DNA from: Devosia sp.
GTDB taxonomy: Bacteria; Pseudomonadota; Alphaproteobacteria; Rhizobiales; Devosiaceae
Reading direction: 5' to 3'
Assembly: GCA_028290685.1 (NCBI GenBank)
Contig: JAQGJI010000171.1
Location: 1 to 19,613, forward strand
DNA: 19,613 nucleotides
Positions 8,325-15,128 of the stretch are shown here, one piece after another. How positions within the stretch are numbered: position 1 is the stretch's first letter; each line of letters starts with the position of its first letter. The translations under genes were made by a program, and so were the position numbers. The notes under the pieces were generated by a model that was not told the DNA's origin, did not search any database, and saw nothing but the letters and a program-made list of their open reading frames with translations.

Positions 8325-8359
8325 TGTTGTTATGTTAACGAGATATCTTACAGTGTCAA
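8325..8359 (-). promoter_or_regulatory. Probable sigma-70-type promoter of the seven-gene minus operon
   Basis: Read on the minus strand, a perfect TTGACA (8359-8354) is followed after 16 bases by TAACAT (8337-8332), which matches four of six -10 consensus positions. Transcription would begin near 8325, leaving a leader of about 55 bases before ATG 8270. The stretch is clearly more AT-rich than its surroundings. It holds small palindromes, GTTAAC (8334-8339) and AGATATCT (8341-8348), that could be regulator contacts. The call rests on pattern only. Confidence 0.45.
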
Positions 8360-8542
8360 CGCCGGTAATGCTTGGTCGGCGAGATAATTCAAGTAAAAAA
8401 CGGGGGTTGGAAGCATGTGATGCTGTTTCCTGCCCGCGAATGGCGGGTTTGTAGCATTTTGTTTTCCAGAAGGTTACGGTCACATGTTGAAGCAAGACAC
8501 TTTCGCCGTGGATGGGCCGGCAGACTCTCCTCAAACAGCCAA

Positions 8543-8558
8543 TTTTGGTCAACCAAAA
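8543..8558. promoter_or_regulatory. Candidate operator for the FadR-type regulator
   Basis: TTTTGGT-CA-ACCAAAA is a palindrome with perfect 7-base arms and a 2-base centre. The core TTGGT-N2-ACCAA resembles, from memory, operators of FadR-subfamily regulators such as UxuR/ExuR. It lies ten bases upstream of the TTGACA at 8568 and about 65 bases before the preferred start of the regulator gene. Autoregulation is the simplest reading. I found no second good copy elsewhere in the window by eye. Confidence 0.5.
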
Positions 8559-8567
8559 ACGCAGAGT

Positions 8568-8597
8568 TTGACACCATTTGCATCATCGTGGTTGCTT
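8568..8597 (+). promoter_or_regulatory. Possible promoter of the regulator and transporter unit
   Basis: A perfect -35 box TTGACA (8568-8573) is followed 17-18 bases later by a poor -10 candidate (GTTGCT or TTGCTT at 8591-8597). A transcript from here would begin near 8604 and lead directly to the GTG start at 8625. The weak -10 suggests dependence on an activator, or else a false match. The adjacent palindrome upstream supports a real regulated promoter. Confidence 0.3.
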
Positions 8598-8624
8598 GCT
8601 GACGGCGAGTTCGGGGGTGAAGCT

Positions 8625-9344
8625 GTGCCGTTGACGGCAGTAGATATTGCAACAGCACTCGCGGAAGAGGTTCACGAGGGGCATCTCGACGTCGGAGCGA
8701 TGCTGCCTTCGGAGCGTGAGCTCTGCGTGCGCTTCGGCGTTGGCCGCAGCACCATCCGTGAGGCCATCAGGCATCTTGAAACCATGCGGCTGGTCGAGCT
8801 GCGTAAAGGTTTTCGTCCCCGGGTCGCCTATCCGACTTTGACGCAGCTGCTGGGCAGTATATCAGCGGCCTCGCGCCTGTTCTTTCGCGGCACCGAAGGT
8901 GGGGCGCATATGGAACAGGCGCGGCTGTTCCTCGAGACCAGCCTCGTGCGTCACGCCGCTCAGTCTGCCAGTGCAGCGCAGATCGGCAAGATGGTAGCGG
9001 CAATTGAGCGGGCGGATCGCGCCATCAACGATCTGCCAGCCTTTCGCAGTGCCGATGTCGAGTTTCACCGTGCACTGGCAGAGGTGCCGGGCAATCCAAT
9101 CTTCGTGGCGCTGCATGATGCCTTTGTCGGGGGGCTGATGATGGCGCGCCCGGGGCCGAGCGATATCGCCAGCCATAACCGGCGCAGCAATGACGAACAC
9201 AAGGGCGTGGTCCAGGCAATCATGGCGCACGACGCCGATGCCGCGGTCGCCATCCTCACCAAACACCTGACGCGTAACTACGCGATCTACGTCAACCACG
9301 TGCTGGCCCCGGTTCGGGACAGCGATCAATCGGCGGAGGTGTGA
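8625..9344 (+). CDS. FadR-type (GntR/FCD) transcriptional regulator
   Basis: With GTG 8625 as the start the protein has 239 residues, the normal FadR-subfamily length. An N-terminal winged helix-turn-helix contains MLPSERELCVRFGVGRSTIR and leads into REAIRHLETMRLVELRKGF. The C-terminal FCD ligand domain keeps the metal-site pattern: Asp and His in ADVEFHRAL, His in DEHKGVVQAI and His in TKHLTRNY. GGGGGTGA ends seven bases before the GTG. The in-frame ATG 8484 would add 47 low-information residues and bury a palindrome and a TTGACA box inside the gene, so it is less likely. FCD regulators usually bind a carboxylate or sugar-acid effector. Its place between the two units suggests it controls both, as well as itself. 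Confidence 0.88.
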   Translation: MPLTAVDIATALAEEVHEGHLDVGAMLPSERELCVRFGVGRSTIREAIRHLETMRLVELRKGFRPRVAYPTLTQLLGSISAASRLFFRGTEGGAHMEQARLFLETSLVRHAAQSASAAQIGKMVAAIERADRAINDLPAFRSADVEFHRALAEVPGNPIFVALHDAFVGGLMMARPGPSDIASHNRRSNDEHKGVVQAIMAHDADAAVAILTKHLTRNYAIYVNHVLAPVRDSDQSAEV

Positions 9345-9360
9345 CACAGGCGTGACTGCC

Positions 9361-9407
9361 AGCGGAGTGGAGACCGCTGCCTCCGGGGTTAGTCGAGTGG
9401 GGACTCG
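9361..9407 (+). other. Two small hairpins in the leader of the binding-protein gene
   Basis: AGCGG (9361-9365) pairs with CCGCT (9374-9378), and CGAGT (9394-9398) pairs with ACTCG (9403-9407) around a GGGG loop. The two elements share the near-repeat GAGTGG(A/G)GAC. They lie in the 102-base gap between the regulator and the transporter genes, which shows no clear promoter. They may stabilise the messenger or mark a processing point. No T-run follows, so a terminator is unlikely. Confidence 0.3.
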
Positions 9408-9446
9408 GCCCGGACCATCAATGAAATTCATCAACAGGGAACGCAG

Positions 9447-11078
9447 ATGCAAATGAAGAAGCTTATCGCTCTTGGCCTTGCCGCCTTGATGTCGACGACC
9501 GCCATCAGCGGCGCGACAGCTCAACCGATCAACGAAAATCCATTGTCGGATCCGCGCGTTCGCCAGGCGATCGCCTATGCGATCGACATGCCGACAATCG
9601 CTGAAACCATCTTCGAAGGCGCTGCGGTTCCCGCTGTCGGCCTCCTGCCGGATGGCCCCAACAAGCCAACCGACCTCAACCCCTACGCCTACGATCCGGA
9701 TAAGGCGCGCGCGCTCTTGGCTGAAGCGGGCTGGGATTCCAGCCGCGAGCTCGACGTCGTTTACTACTATGCCGACCAGGCGACTGCCGACCTTATGGCC
9801 GCGCTTCAGGCCTATCTGGCCGATGTTGGCATCACCATGAACTATCGCCTGCTCGAAGGTGATATCGGCTCGCAGATTTCGGTCGTGCCGGATGATCCGG
9901 TAAACGGCCCGTCCAAGGTCACCTGGGATATTCTTTATGGCGCCCGGGCCGCGCTGGCTCTGCAGGAATACTTTAACCGCTACGCCTATGGCCTCAAGCC
10001 GATGATCCCTAACATTCCGCGGATGAACGAGCTGGTCACCAAGGTCAACGGCACCGTGGATCCCGAAGTCCAGCGCGAGGGCTACTTCGAGATGGAGCAC
10101 ATCATCAATGAGAATGTGTACCAGATCCCCCTCTACTATCAGCAGCTCTATACTTATGAGAGCGATCGCCTGCACCGCAACGATGCCCCTTATGGCAATG
10201 AGCAGTACAACTACAATTGGGGCGTCGAGAACTGGACCATCGATCCCGATGCGAACGGCGCCGGCATCCTTTATACCAATGCCGGTCCGGCCCAGTTCTT
10301 TGAAGTGCCATGGCAGAACCTTGGCATCTGGGTGCACAACAAGTTTGCCTTTGACACCGTGCTCGAGGCAGACCCGGTGCTCACCCCGATAGGGGGCGAA
10401 ATGGCCGAGAGCTATGAAGTCTCGGAAGACGGCCTGACCTTCAGCTTTACGCTCAAGGATGGTCTTACCTGGCATGACGGCACGCCGATCACCGCCGATG
10501 ACATGTTGTGGTCGATCAAGACGGCTCTCAAGTTCCCTCTGACCCACCCGGTGCTGCAGTCGACTCTCAAGAAGATCGATGGTGCCGAGGCGTTTGTCGC
10601 CGGGGAAGCAGAAGAGCTGACCGGCTTGTCGGCTGACGGCAATACCGTCACCCTCAAGTTCACGACGCTTGACCCCAACGTGCTGCTCAGCTTCAGCCAG
10701 TTTGCACCGCTGCCGGCTGCACAGTTCGAAGGCGTCGATCCGCTGAACCTGCAGCAGGCGCCGTTCTGGCAGAAGCCGATCGGGTCCGGCCCATTCATGA
10801 TCCAGGACGTCGTGATGAACGACTACACGACGCTGGTTCCCTTTGCGGACTACCACAAGGGTGCTCCCAAGATCGAACAGATCATTGCCCGCCCCTCCGG
10901 CGACAATGACGGCAATCTCCTGGTCAACGCCACGGCCGGCAAGGCCGACTTCGGCTACACCAAGGTTGCTGGCGACGTTCCCGGACTTGAAGGGCTGGAC
11001 TTCATGAATGTCCATCCGATCGATATTCCGTACACCCGCATGCTCTGGATCAATCAGTTCCCACATCCGACGAACTGA
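9447..11078 (+). CDS. ABC transporter substrate-binding protein, SBP_bac_5 (DppA/OppA) family, circularly permuted
   Basis: This 543-residue secreted binding protein of a Dpp/Opp-type importer starts at ATG 9447, six bases after AGGGA. Residues 1-25 are a signal peptide (MQMKK, hydrophobic core, ATA before Q26). The family's motifs then occur in rotated order. NPLSDPRVRQAIAYAID (31-47) and YDPDKARALLAEAGW (82-96), normally from the second half, come first, followed by the usual C-terminal NVYQIPLYYQQLYTY (223-237). Only then come the N-terminal elements: ILYTNAGPAQFF (274-285), ESYEVSEDGLTFSFTLKDG (321-339), TWHDGTPITADD (341-352) and PIGSGPFMIQD (444-454). The chain ends at YTRMLWINQFPHPTN, which would normally run straight into NPLSDxRVRQA. 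Total length matches an ordinary DppA, so nothing is missing. It should still fold and bind ligand in the periplasm. The ligand is unknown; family members bind peptides, oligosaccharides, opines or sialic acid. Confidence 0.9.
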   Translation: MQMKKLIALGLAALMSTTAISGATAQPINENPLSDPRVRQAIAYAIDMPTIAETIFEGAAVPAVGLLPDGPNKPTDLNPYAYDPDKARALLAEAGWDSSRELDVVYYYADQATADLMAALQAYLADVGITMNYRLLEGDIGSQISVVPDDPVNGPSKVTWDILYGARAALALQEYFNRYAYGLKPMIPNIPRMNELVTKVNGTVDPEVQREGYFEMEHIINENVYQIPLYYQQLYTYESDRLHRNDAPYGNEQYNYNWGVENWTIDPDANGAGILYTNAGPAQFFEVPWQNLGIWVHNKFAFDTVLEADPVLTPIGGEMAESYEVSEDGLTFSFTLKDGLTWHDGTPITADDMLWSIKTALKFPLTHPVLQSTLKKIDGAEAFVAGEAEELTGLSADGNTVTLKFTTLDPNVLLSFSQFAPLPAAQFEGVDPLNLQQAPFWQKPIGSGPFMIQDVVMNDYTTLVPFADYHKGAPKIEQIIARPSGDNDGNLLVNATAGKADFGYTKVAGDVPGLEGLDFMNVHPIDIPYTRMLWINQFPHPTN

Positions 11079-11085
11079 CTCTTGA

Positions 11086-11117
11086 CTGTGGGGGTCCCGG
11101 TTCCGGCACTCCCACAG
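11086..11117 (+). terminator. Attenuator-like hairpin between binding-protein and permease genes
   Basis: CTGTGGGGGT (11086-11095) pairs with ACTCCCACAG (11108-11117) to give a 10-base stem with one G-U pair, around a 12-base loop that contains CCGG twice. A pyrimidine-rich stretch CCTTTCTCGTTTC follows. It begins eight bases after the binding-protein stop. Hairpins here are common in importer operons and raise the binding-protein:permease ratio by partial termination or by protecting the upstream messenger. The T-run is broken, so termination is probably partial. Confidence 0.6.
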
Positions 11118-11153
11118 CCTTTCTCGTTTCACCCCAGGGATTGGCCAGAACTC

Positions 11154-12116
11154 ATGCTGACCTACATCATCAGGCGCGTCCTGATCCTGATCCCGATGGC
11201 GTTTGTCATCTGTTTCCTGGTTTATTGCGGCCTTGAATTGACGCCAGGCGACGCCGTCTCGCACATGATAAATCCAGATGCGCTGGGCAGCATGGATCCG
11301 GCTCAGATCGAGGCCCTGCGCCAGTCGCTCGGCCTGGGACAGCCGTTTTATGTGCGGTTCTGGTCGTGGTTCAGCAACCTTATTCAGGGCAATTTCGGTT
11401 TTTCCACCAATGGCGGCGTACCGATTGCCAACATCATCGCGACACGCCTGCCGGCAACGCTGGAACTGGCCTCAGTAGCGCTGATTTTCTCGACCGTCAT
11501 CGGATGCCTGCTCGGAATTTTGAGCGCGCTCAGCCGTGGCAGCAAAGCCGATGGCGCGCTGACTGTCGTCGGTATGCTCGGCGTGTCGATCCCCGAATTC
11601 TTTTTTGGCCTTGTGGCGATCCTGGTGTTTGCGCTCAACCTGGGCTGGTTTCCGGTCGGCGGCCGCTCGATGCCGAGCTACGTGACGCTCTGGGACAGGC
11701 TTCCGCATCTGGTGCTGCCATCGATGGTCCTCTCCATCATGCTGACTGCCGGTGTGATGCGCTACGCGCGCTCCTCCATGCTCGACGCGCTGAGCCGTGA
11801 CTTCATCAAGACCGCACGCAGCAAGGGTCTGCCCGAATGGCGGGTAAACCTGCTGCACGGGTTCCGCGTCGCACTGACCCCCGTCGTGGTGCTGATCGGC
11901 TTCCGTCTACCGGTTCTGATCGGTGGCTCCGTGATCATCGAGCAGGTGTTCCAGTGGCCCGGGATTGGCAACGAATTCATCTCGGCGGTGCGCTCGCAGG
12001 ATTATCCCGTCGTGATGACGATCGCACTGCTGTCGGTGATGGCCGTGCTGGTAGCAAGCCTAATCGTCGACGTGCTCACGGCGCTCATCGATCCACGTGT
12101 GCGGTTGGGAGAATAG
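11154..12116 (+). CDS. ABC transporter permease, DppB/OppB type
   Basis: With ATG 11154 as the start the protein has 320 residues, the usual size. It begins in the first membrane segment (MLTYIIRRVLILIPMAFVI), as DppB-type proteins do. About six hydrophobic segments follow. The cytoplasmic EAA loop that contacts the ATPases is visible at about 205-230 (SSMLDALSRDFIKTARSKGL). The C-terminus LTALIDPRVRLGE is a family hallmark. The in-frame TTG at 11082 would add 24 residues encoded by the hairpin region and is rejected. It forms the membrane channel together with the next gene's product. That gene's ATG begins one base after this stop. Confidence 0.95.
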   Translation: MLTYIIRRVLILIPMAFVICFLVYCGLELTPGDAVSHMINPDALGSMDPAQIEALRQSLGLGQPFYVRFWSWFSNLIQGNFGFSTNGGVPIANIIATRLPATLELASVALIFSTVIGCLLGILSALSRGSKADGALTVVGMLGVSIPEFFFGLVAILVFALNLGWFPVGGRSMPSYVTLWDRLPHLVLPSMVLSIMLTAGVMRYARSSMLDALSRDFIKTARSKGLPEWRVNLLHGFRVALTPVVVLIGFRLPVLIGGSVIIEQVFQWPGIGNEFISAVRSQDYPVVMTIALLSVMAVLVASLIVDVLTALIDPRVRLGE

Positions 12117-12117
12117 C

Positions 12118-13059
12118 ATGACGGAATCAGCGATCGCCAAGCCACGCCGCCGCACCCGCCTCGACGCCCAGTTCGACCGGATACGCGCGCGTGAAGAAGC
12201 CGGGCTTGCCAAGTCCCGCGGTGGTTCTCGAACGCTCAACAAGTTTCTCAACAATCGCCTTGCGGTAATCGGCCTGATCATCTTTTCGGTGATCTTGCTC
12301 GCCTCGCTTTTTGCGCCGCTGCTGACGCCCTACGATCCAAACAAGATCGGCCTGCGTGACATGTTGCAGTCGCCTTCCTGGGAGCACTGGTTCGGCACCG
12401 ACCGCACCGGTCGCGACTTGTTTTCGCGTGTGCTTTACGGCGGCCGGGTATCGATTCTTGTGGGCCTAGGCAGCGCCATCTTTGCCGCCATCATTGGTGT
12501 TCTGATCGGGGTTTATACCGGCTATGTCGGGGGGTGGCTGGATACGCTGGCCATGCGTGTCTCCGAGATCTTCATGTCGTTCCCGCAGATCATCCTGGTG
12601 CTCATGCTGGTTTCGATCCTGGGTCAGTCGCTGGTGAACCTGATCCTGATCTTTACCCTTACCGGCTGGGGAGGCATCTACCGCATGTGCCGGGCGCGCA
12701 TGCTGAGCCTGCGCGAAGAAGAATATGTCCTGGCGCTGCGCAGCTTTGGCCTCAGTCGCCCGCTGATCGCCTACAAGCACATGCTGCCCAATGCGCTCGG
12801 GCCGATCATGGTCAACATCACGCTCTCGACGGCCGCCTTTATCCTGCAGGAAGCCGGCCTGAGCTTTCTCGGCCTGGGCGTGCCGCTCTCCATCCCCACC
12901 TGGGGCAATATCTTGAACGTGGCGCAGGACATCCGTGTGCTGCAGACCAATTGGTGGATTTGGTTGCCCGTGGGCACCGTGATTTCGCTGTTCGTGCTGA
13001 GCGTCAACTTCATCGGTGACGGACTGCGCGACGCAACCGATCCGACCCAGCAAGGATGA
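12118..13059 (+). CDS. ABC transporter permease, DppC/OppC type
   Basis: This 313-residue protein starts at ATG 12118 with GGGAG seven bases upstream. A basic cytoplasmic N-terminus of about 45 residues precedes the first membrane segment (AVIGLIIFSVILLASLFAPL), with the DppC-type N-terminal domain up to about residue 75. The signature WFGTDRTGRDLFSRVLYGGR follows, then the permease domain. The EAA loop is seen in EEEYVLALRSFGLSRPLIAYK, and AGLSFLGLGVPLSIPTWGN is characteristic of the family. It pairs with the DppB-type permease. A four-base gap leads to the first ATPase gene. Confidence 0.95.
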   Translation: MTESAIAKPRRRTRLDAQFDRIRAREEAGLAKSRGGSRTLNKFLNNRLAVIGLIIFSVILLASLFAPLLTPYDPNKIGLRDMLQSPSWEHWFGTDRTGRDLFSRVLYGGRVSILVGLGSAIFAAIIGVLIGVYTGYVGGWLDTLAMRVSEIFMSFPQIILVLMLVSILGQSLVNLILIFTLTGWGGIYRMCRARMLSLREEEYVLALRSFGLSRPLIAYKHMLPNALGPIMVNITLSTAAFILQEAGLSFLGLGVPLSIPTWGNILNVAQDIRVLQTNWWIWLPVGTVISLFVLSVNFIGDGLRDATDPTQQG

Positions 13060-13063
13060 TGCG

Positions 13064-14074
13064 ATGACCGATGTCCAAGATATCGCGGTCAGCGTGCGCG
13101 ATCTCAAGACTTTCTTTTACACCAACAATCGCTGCAACAAGGCGCTGAACGGTGTTTCCTTCGACATCAAGAAGGGCAAGACGCTGTGCATCGTCGGCGA
13201 GAGCGGCTGCGGCAAATCGGTGACGGCCGCTTCGATCATGCAGCTTCTCCCTACGCTGTCGCGCATAGAGGATGGTCAGATCATCTACCACGCCGAGCGT
13301 GGCGATATCGCGCTGCATGCCCTCGACAAAAACGGCAAGCAGATGCGGCGCATCCGGGGCGCCGAGATCGCCATGATCTTCCAGGATCCGATGACGGCGC
13401 TGAACCCGGTCTATTCGGTCGGCTACCAGATCAAGGAAACCCTCAAGTACCATCTCAAGATGACCGGCCGCGCAGCGCAGCAAAAGGCGATCTCGCTGCT
13501 CAAGGAAATGGGCATCGCCTTGCCGGAGAAGCGGGTCAACGATTTTCCGCACCGCTATTCGGGCGGAATGCGCCAGCGCGCCATGATTGCCATGGCGATG
13601 GCCTGCAGCCCCAAGGTGCTGATTGCAGATGAGCCGACCACGGCACTGGACGTGACCATCCAGGCGCAGATTTTCGAGCTGATGGACAAGCTGAAGCGCG
13701 ACCATGGCACCGGGATCATGTTGATCACCCATGACATGGGTGTGGTTGCCGAACTCGCCGACGATGTAGCGGTCATGTACATGGGCAACATTGTCGAAGC
13801 CGGCACCGTCGATGAGGTGCTGCGCAATCCGAGCCACCCTTATACCAAGGCGTTGCTGGCCTCGGTGCCGGTGCTGGGTCGTGGTCGCCATCAGGACATC
13901 AAGGCCATTCGCGGCTCGACGCCCGATCCGCTCAACCGGCCCAAGGGCTGCCAGTTCGCGGACCGCTGCGACTTTGCCATCGCCCAGTGTCAGGTGATGC
14001 CACCAGAATTCAACATGACGAAGACGCATCGGGTCATGTGCTGGCGCTACCAGGAGGTTTCCGCACATGGATGA
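13064..14074 (+). CDS. ABC transporter ATP-binding protein, DppD/OppD type
   Basis: This 336-residue ATPase starts at ATG 13064, preceded by AAGGA. Walker A is GESGCGKS (45-52), the Q-loop is in IFQDPMTALNP (105-115), the signature is YSGGMRQR (165-172), Walker B is VLIADE (185-190) and the H-loop is H223. The C-terminal oligopeptide-transporter extension contains the cysteine-bearing segment GCQFADRCDFAIAQC. All catalytic residues are present, so it should be active. It powers the importer with the DppF-type partner, whose ATG lies inside this gene's last codons. Confidence 0.95.
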   Translation: MTDVQDIAVSVRDLKTFFYTNNRCNKALNGVSFDIKKGKTLCIVGESGCGKSVTAASIMQLLPTLSRIEDGQIIYHAERGDIALHALDKNGKQMRRIRGAEIAMIFQDPMTALNPVYSVGYQIKETLKYHLKMTGRAAQQKAISLLKEMGIALPEKRVNDFPHRYSGGMRQRAMIAMAMACSPKVLIADEPTTALDVTIQAQIFELMDKLKRDHGTGIMLITHDMGVVAELADDVAVMYMGNIVEAGTVDEVLRNPSHPYTKALLASVPVLGRGRHQDIKAIRGSTPDPLNRPKGCQFADRCDFAIAQCQVMPPEFNMTKTHRVMCWRYQEVSAHG

Positions 14075-15107
14075 GAACCGCGACGTCATCCTGCGCCTGC
14101 GCGGCGTCGAGGCGCATTTTCCGGTCAAGGCCGGCGTGTTCAAGCGCACCGTAGGCCAGGTGCGCGCCGTCGATGGCATCGATCTCGATGTCTATCGCGG
14201 AGAGGTGTTGGGACTGGTGGGCGAGAGCGGCTGTGGCAAAACCACGCTGGGCAAGGCCATCCTGCAGCTGGTGCGCTCGACCGCCGGCGAAATCACCTAT
14301 CGCTCGCCTGAGGACGAAGAGACAGATCTTACCCAGCTCGATGATGCCGGATTGACGCCGTTTCGCAAGCGGTTGCAGATCGTTTTTCAGGATCCTCATT
14401 CCTCGCTCAACCCGGCCTATACGATCTTTGCCTCGCTCGAGGATCCGCTCAAGAAGTATGGCGTGAAGACGCGACAAGAGCGGCGCAAGATCATCGGCGA
14501 CCTGCTCGAGGCCGTGAACATGCGGCGAGAATACATGGACCGCTATCCGCACGAGTTTTCGGGCGGCCAGCGCCAGCGCATCGGTATCGCCCGGGCGCTC
14601 AGTATCGAGCCGGAGTTGATCGTCTGCGACGAGGCGGTGAGTGCTCTCGACGTATCGATCCAGGCGCAGGTGTTGCAACTGCTGATGCGGCTCAAGATCG
14701 AGCGGAACCTCACCTATATCTTCATCACCCATGATCTAAGCGTCACAGAATATATCTGCGACAGGGTGGCGGTGATGTATCTAGGCAAGGTCGTGGAGCT
14801 CTGCCGCTCCGAGGACCTCTTCGCCAGCAATCTGCACCCGTATACCGAGGCGCTGCTGTCGGCCATTCCGGTGGCAGACCTGGACAAGAAGAGCGAGCGC
14901 ATCGTCTTGCAAGGCGACGTGCCGAGCCCGGTCAATCCGCCCTCCGGCTGCCCGTTTCATCCCCGCTGCCGCTACGCCATGGACGTGTGCAAAACCGTGG
15001 TGCCACCGCTAAAGCGCTACATGACCGACGGGCACGAGCATTTTGCCGCCTGCCACCTCATCGATTTGCCGGAAGCAGCGAACATTCCTGTCGCTATATC
15101 GGCCTAG
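14067..15107 (+). CDS. ABC transporter ATP-binding protein, DppF/OppF type
   Basis: This 346-residue ATPase overlaps the preceding gene by eight bases (ATGGATGA), so the two are probably translationally coupled, and AGGAGG lies upstream within that gene's end. Walker A is GESGCGKTT (52-60), the Q-loop is in VFQDPHSSLNP, the signature is FSGGQRQR (164-171) and Walker B is LIVCDE (184-189) followed by AVSALDVS, a DppF hallmark. The C-terminal extension has GCPFHPRCRYAMDVC. It is the last importer component, and lyase genes follow after 21 bases. Confidence 0.95.
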   Translation: MDENRDVILRLRGVEAHFPVKAGVFKRTVGQVRAVDGIDLDVYRGEVLGLVGESGCGKTTLGKAILQLVRSTAGEITYRSPEDEETDLTQLDDAGLTPFRKRLQIVFQDPHSSLNPAYTIFASLEDPLKKYGVKTRQERRKIIGDLLEAVNMRREYMDRYPHEFSGGQRQRIGIARALSIEPELIVCDEAVSALDVSIQAQVLQLLMRLKIERNLTYIFITHDLSVTEYICDRVAVMYLGKVVELCRSEDLFASNLHPYTEALLSAIPVADLDKKSERIVLQGDVPSPVNPPSGCPFHPRCRYAMDVCKTVVPPLKRYMTDGHEHFAACHLIDLPEAANIPVAISA

Positions 15108-15128
15108 ACCTTCAACCCGGAGCTACAC

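Larger units (their letters stand above)
8271..8624. other. 354-base intergenic regulatory region between divergent transcription units
   Basis: No convincing gene lies here. The region holds the minus-operon promoter (about 8325-8359), an inverted pair TTGACAC (8306-8312) / GTGTCAA (8353-8359) bracketing that promoter, the 16-base palindrome at 8543-8558 and a TTGACA at 8568-8573. The regulator frame is open upstream to ATG 8484. If that start were used, part of this region would be coding, but the extra 47 residues look unlike the family. Confidence 0.6.

Noticed and set aside
8484..8624. ATG 8484 as the start of the regulator
   Set aside because: It has a possible AGAAGG ten bases upstream, but the added 47 residues do not resemble the family and would put the palindrome and TTGACA box inside the gene. 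GTG 8625 gives the normal family length and has a strong ribosome binding site.
9447..11078. Reading the binding protein as two fused or truncated binding-protein genes
   Set aside because: The two parts are complementary halves of one family member with no duplicated block, the total length matches a single protein, and one signal peptide and one continuous frame are present.
8862..11264. 800-codon open frame on the minus strand
   Set aside because: It lies antisense to the regulator and the binding-protein gene and crosses their intergenic gap. Its composition is that of a shadow frame in GC-rich DNA, it has no recognisable motif, and the genes on the other strand are certain.
13010..14179. 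389-codon minus-strand frame
   Set aside because: It is antisense to the two ATPase genes, both of which have complete Walker and signature motifs.
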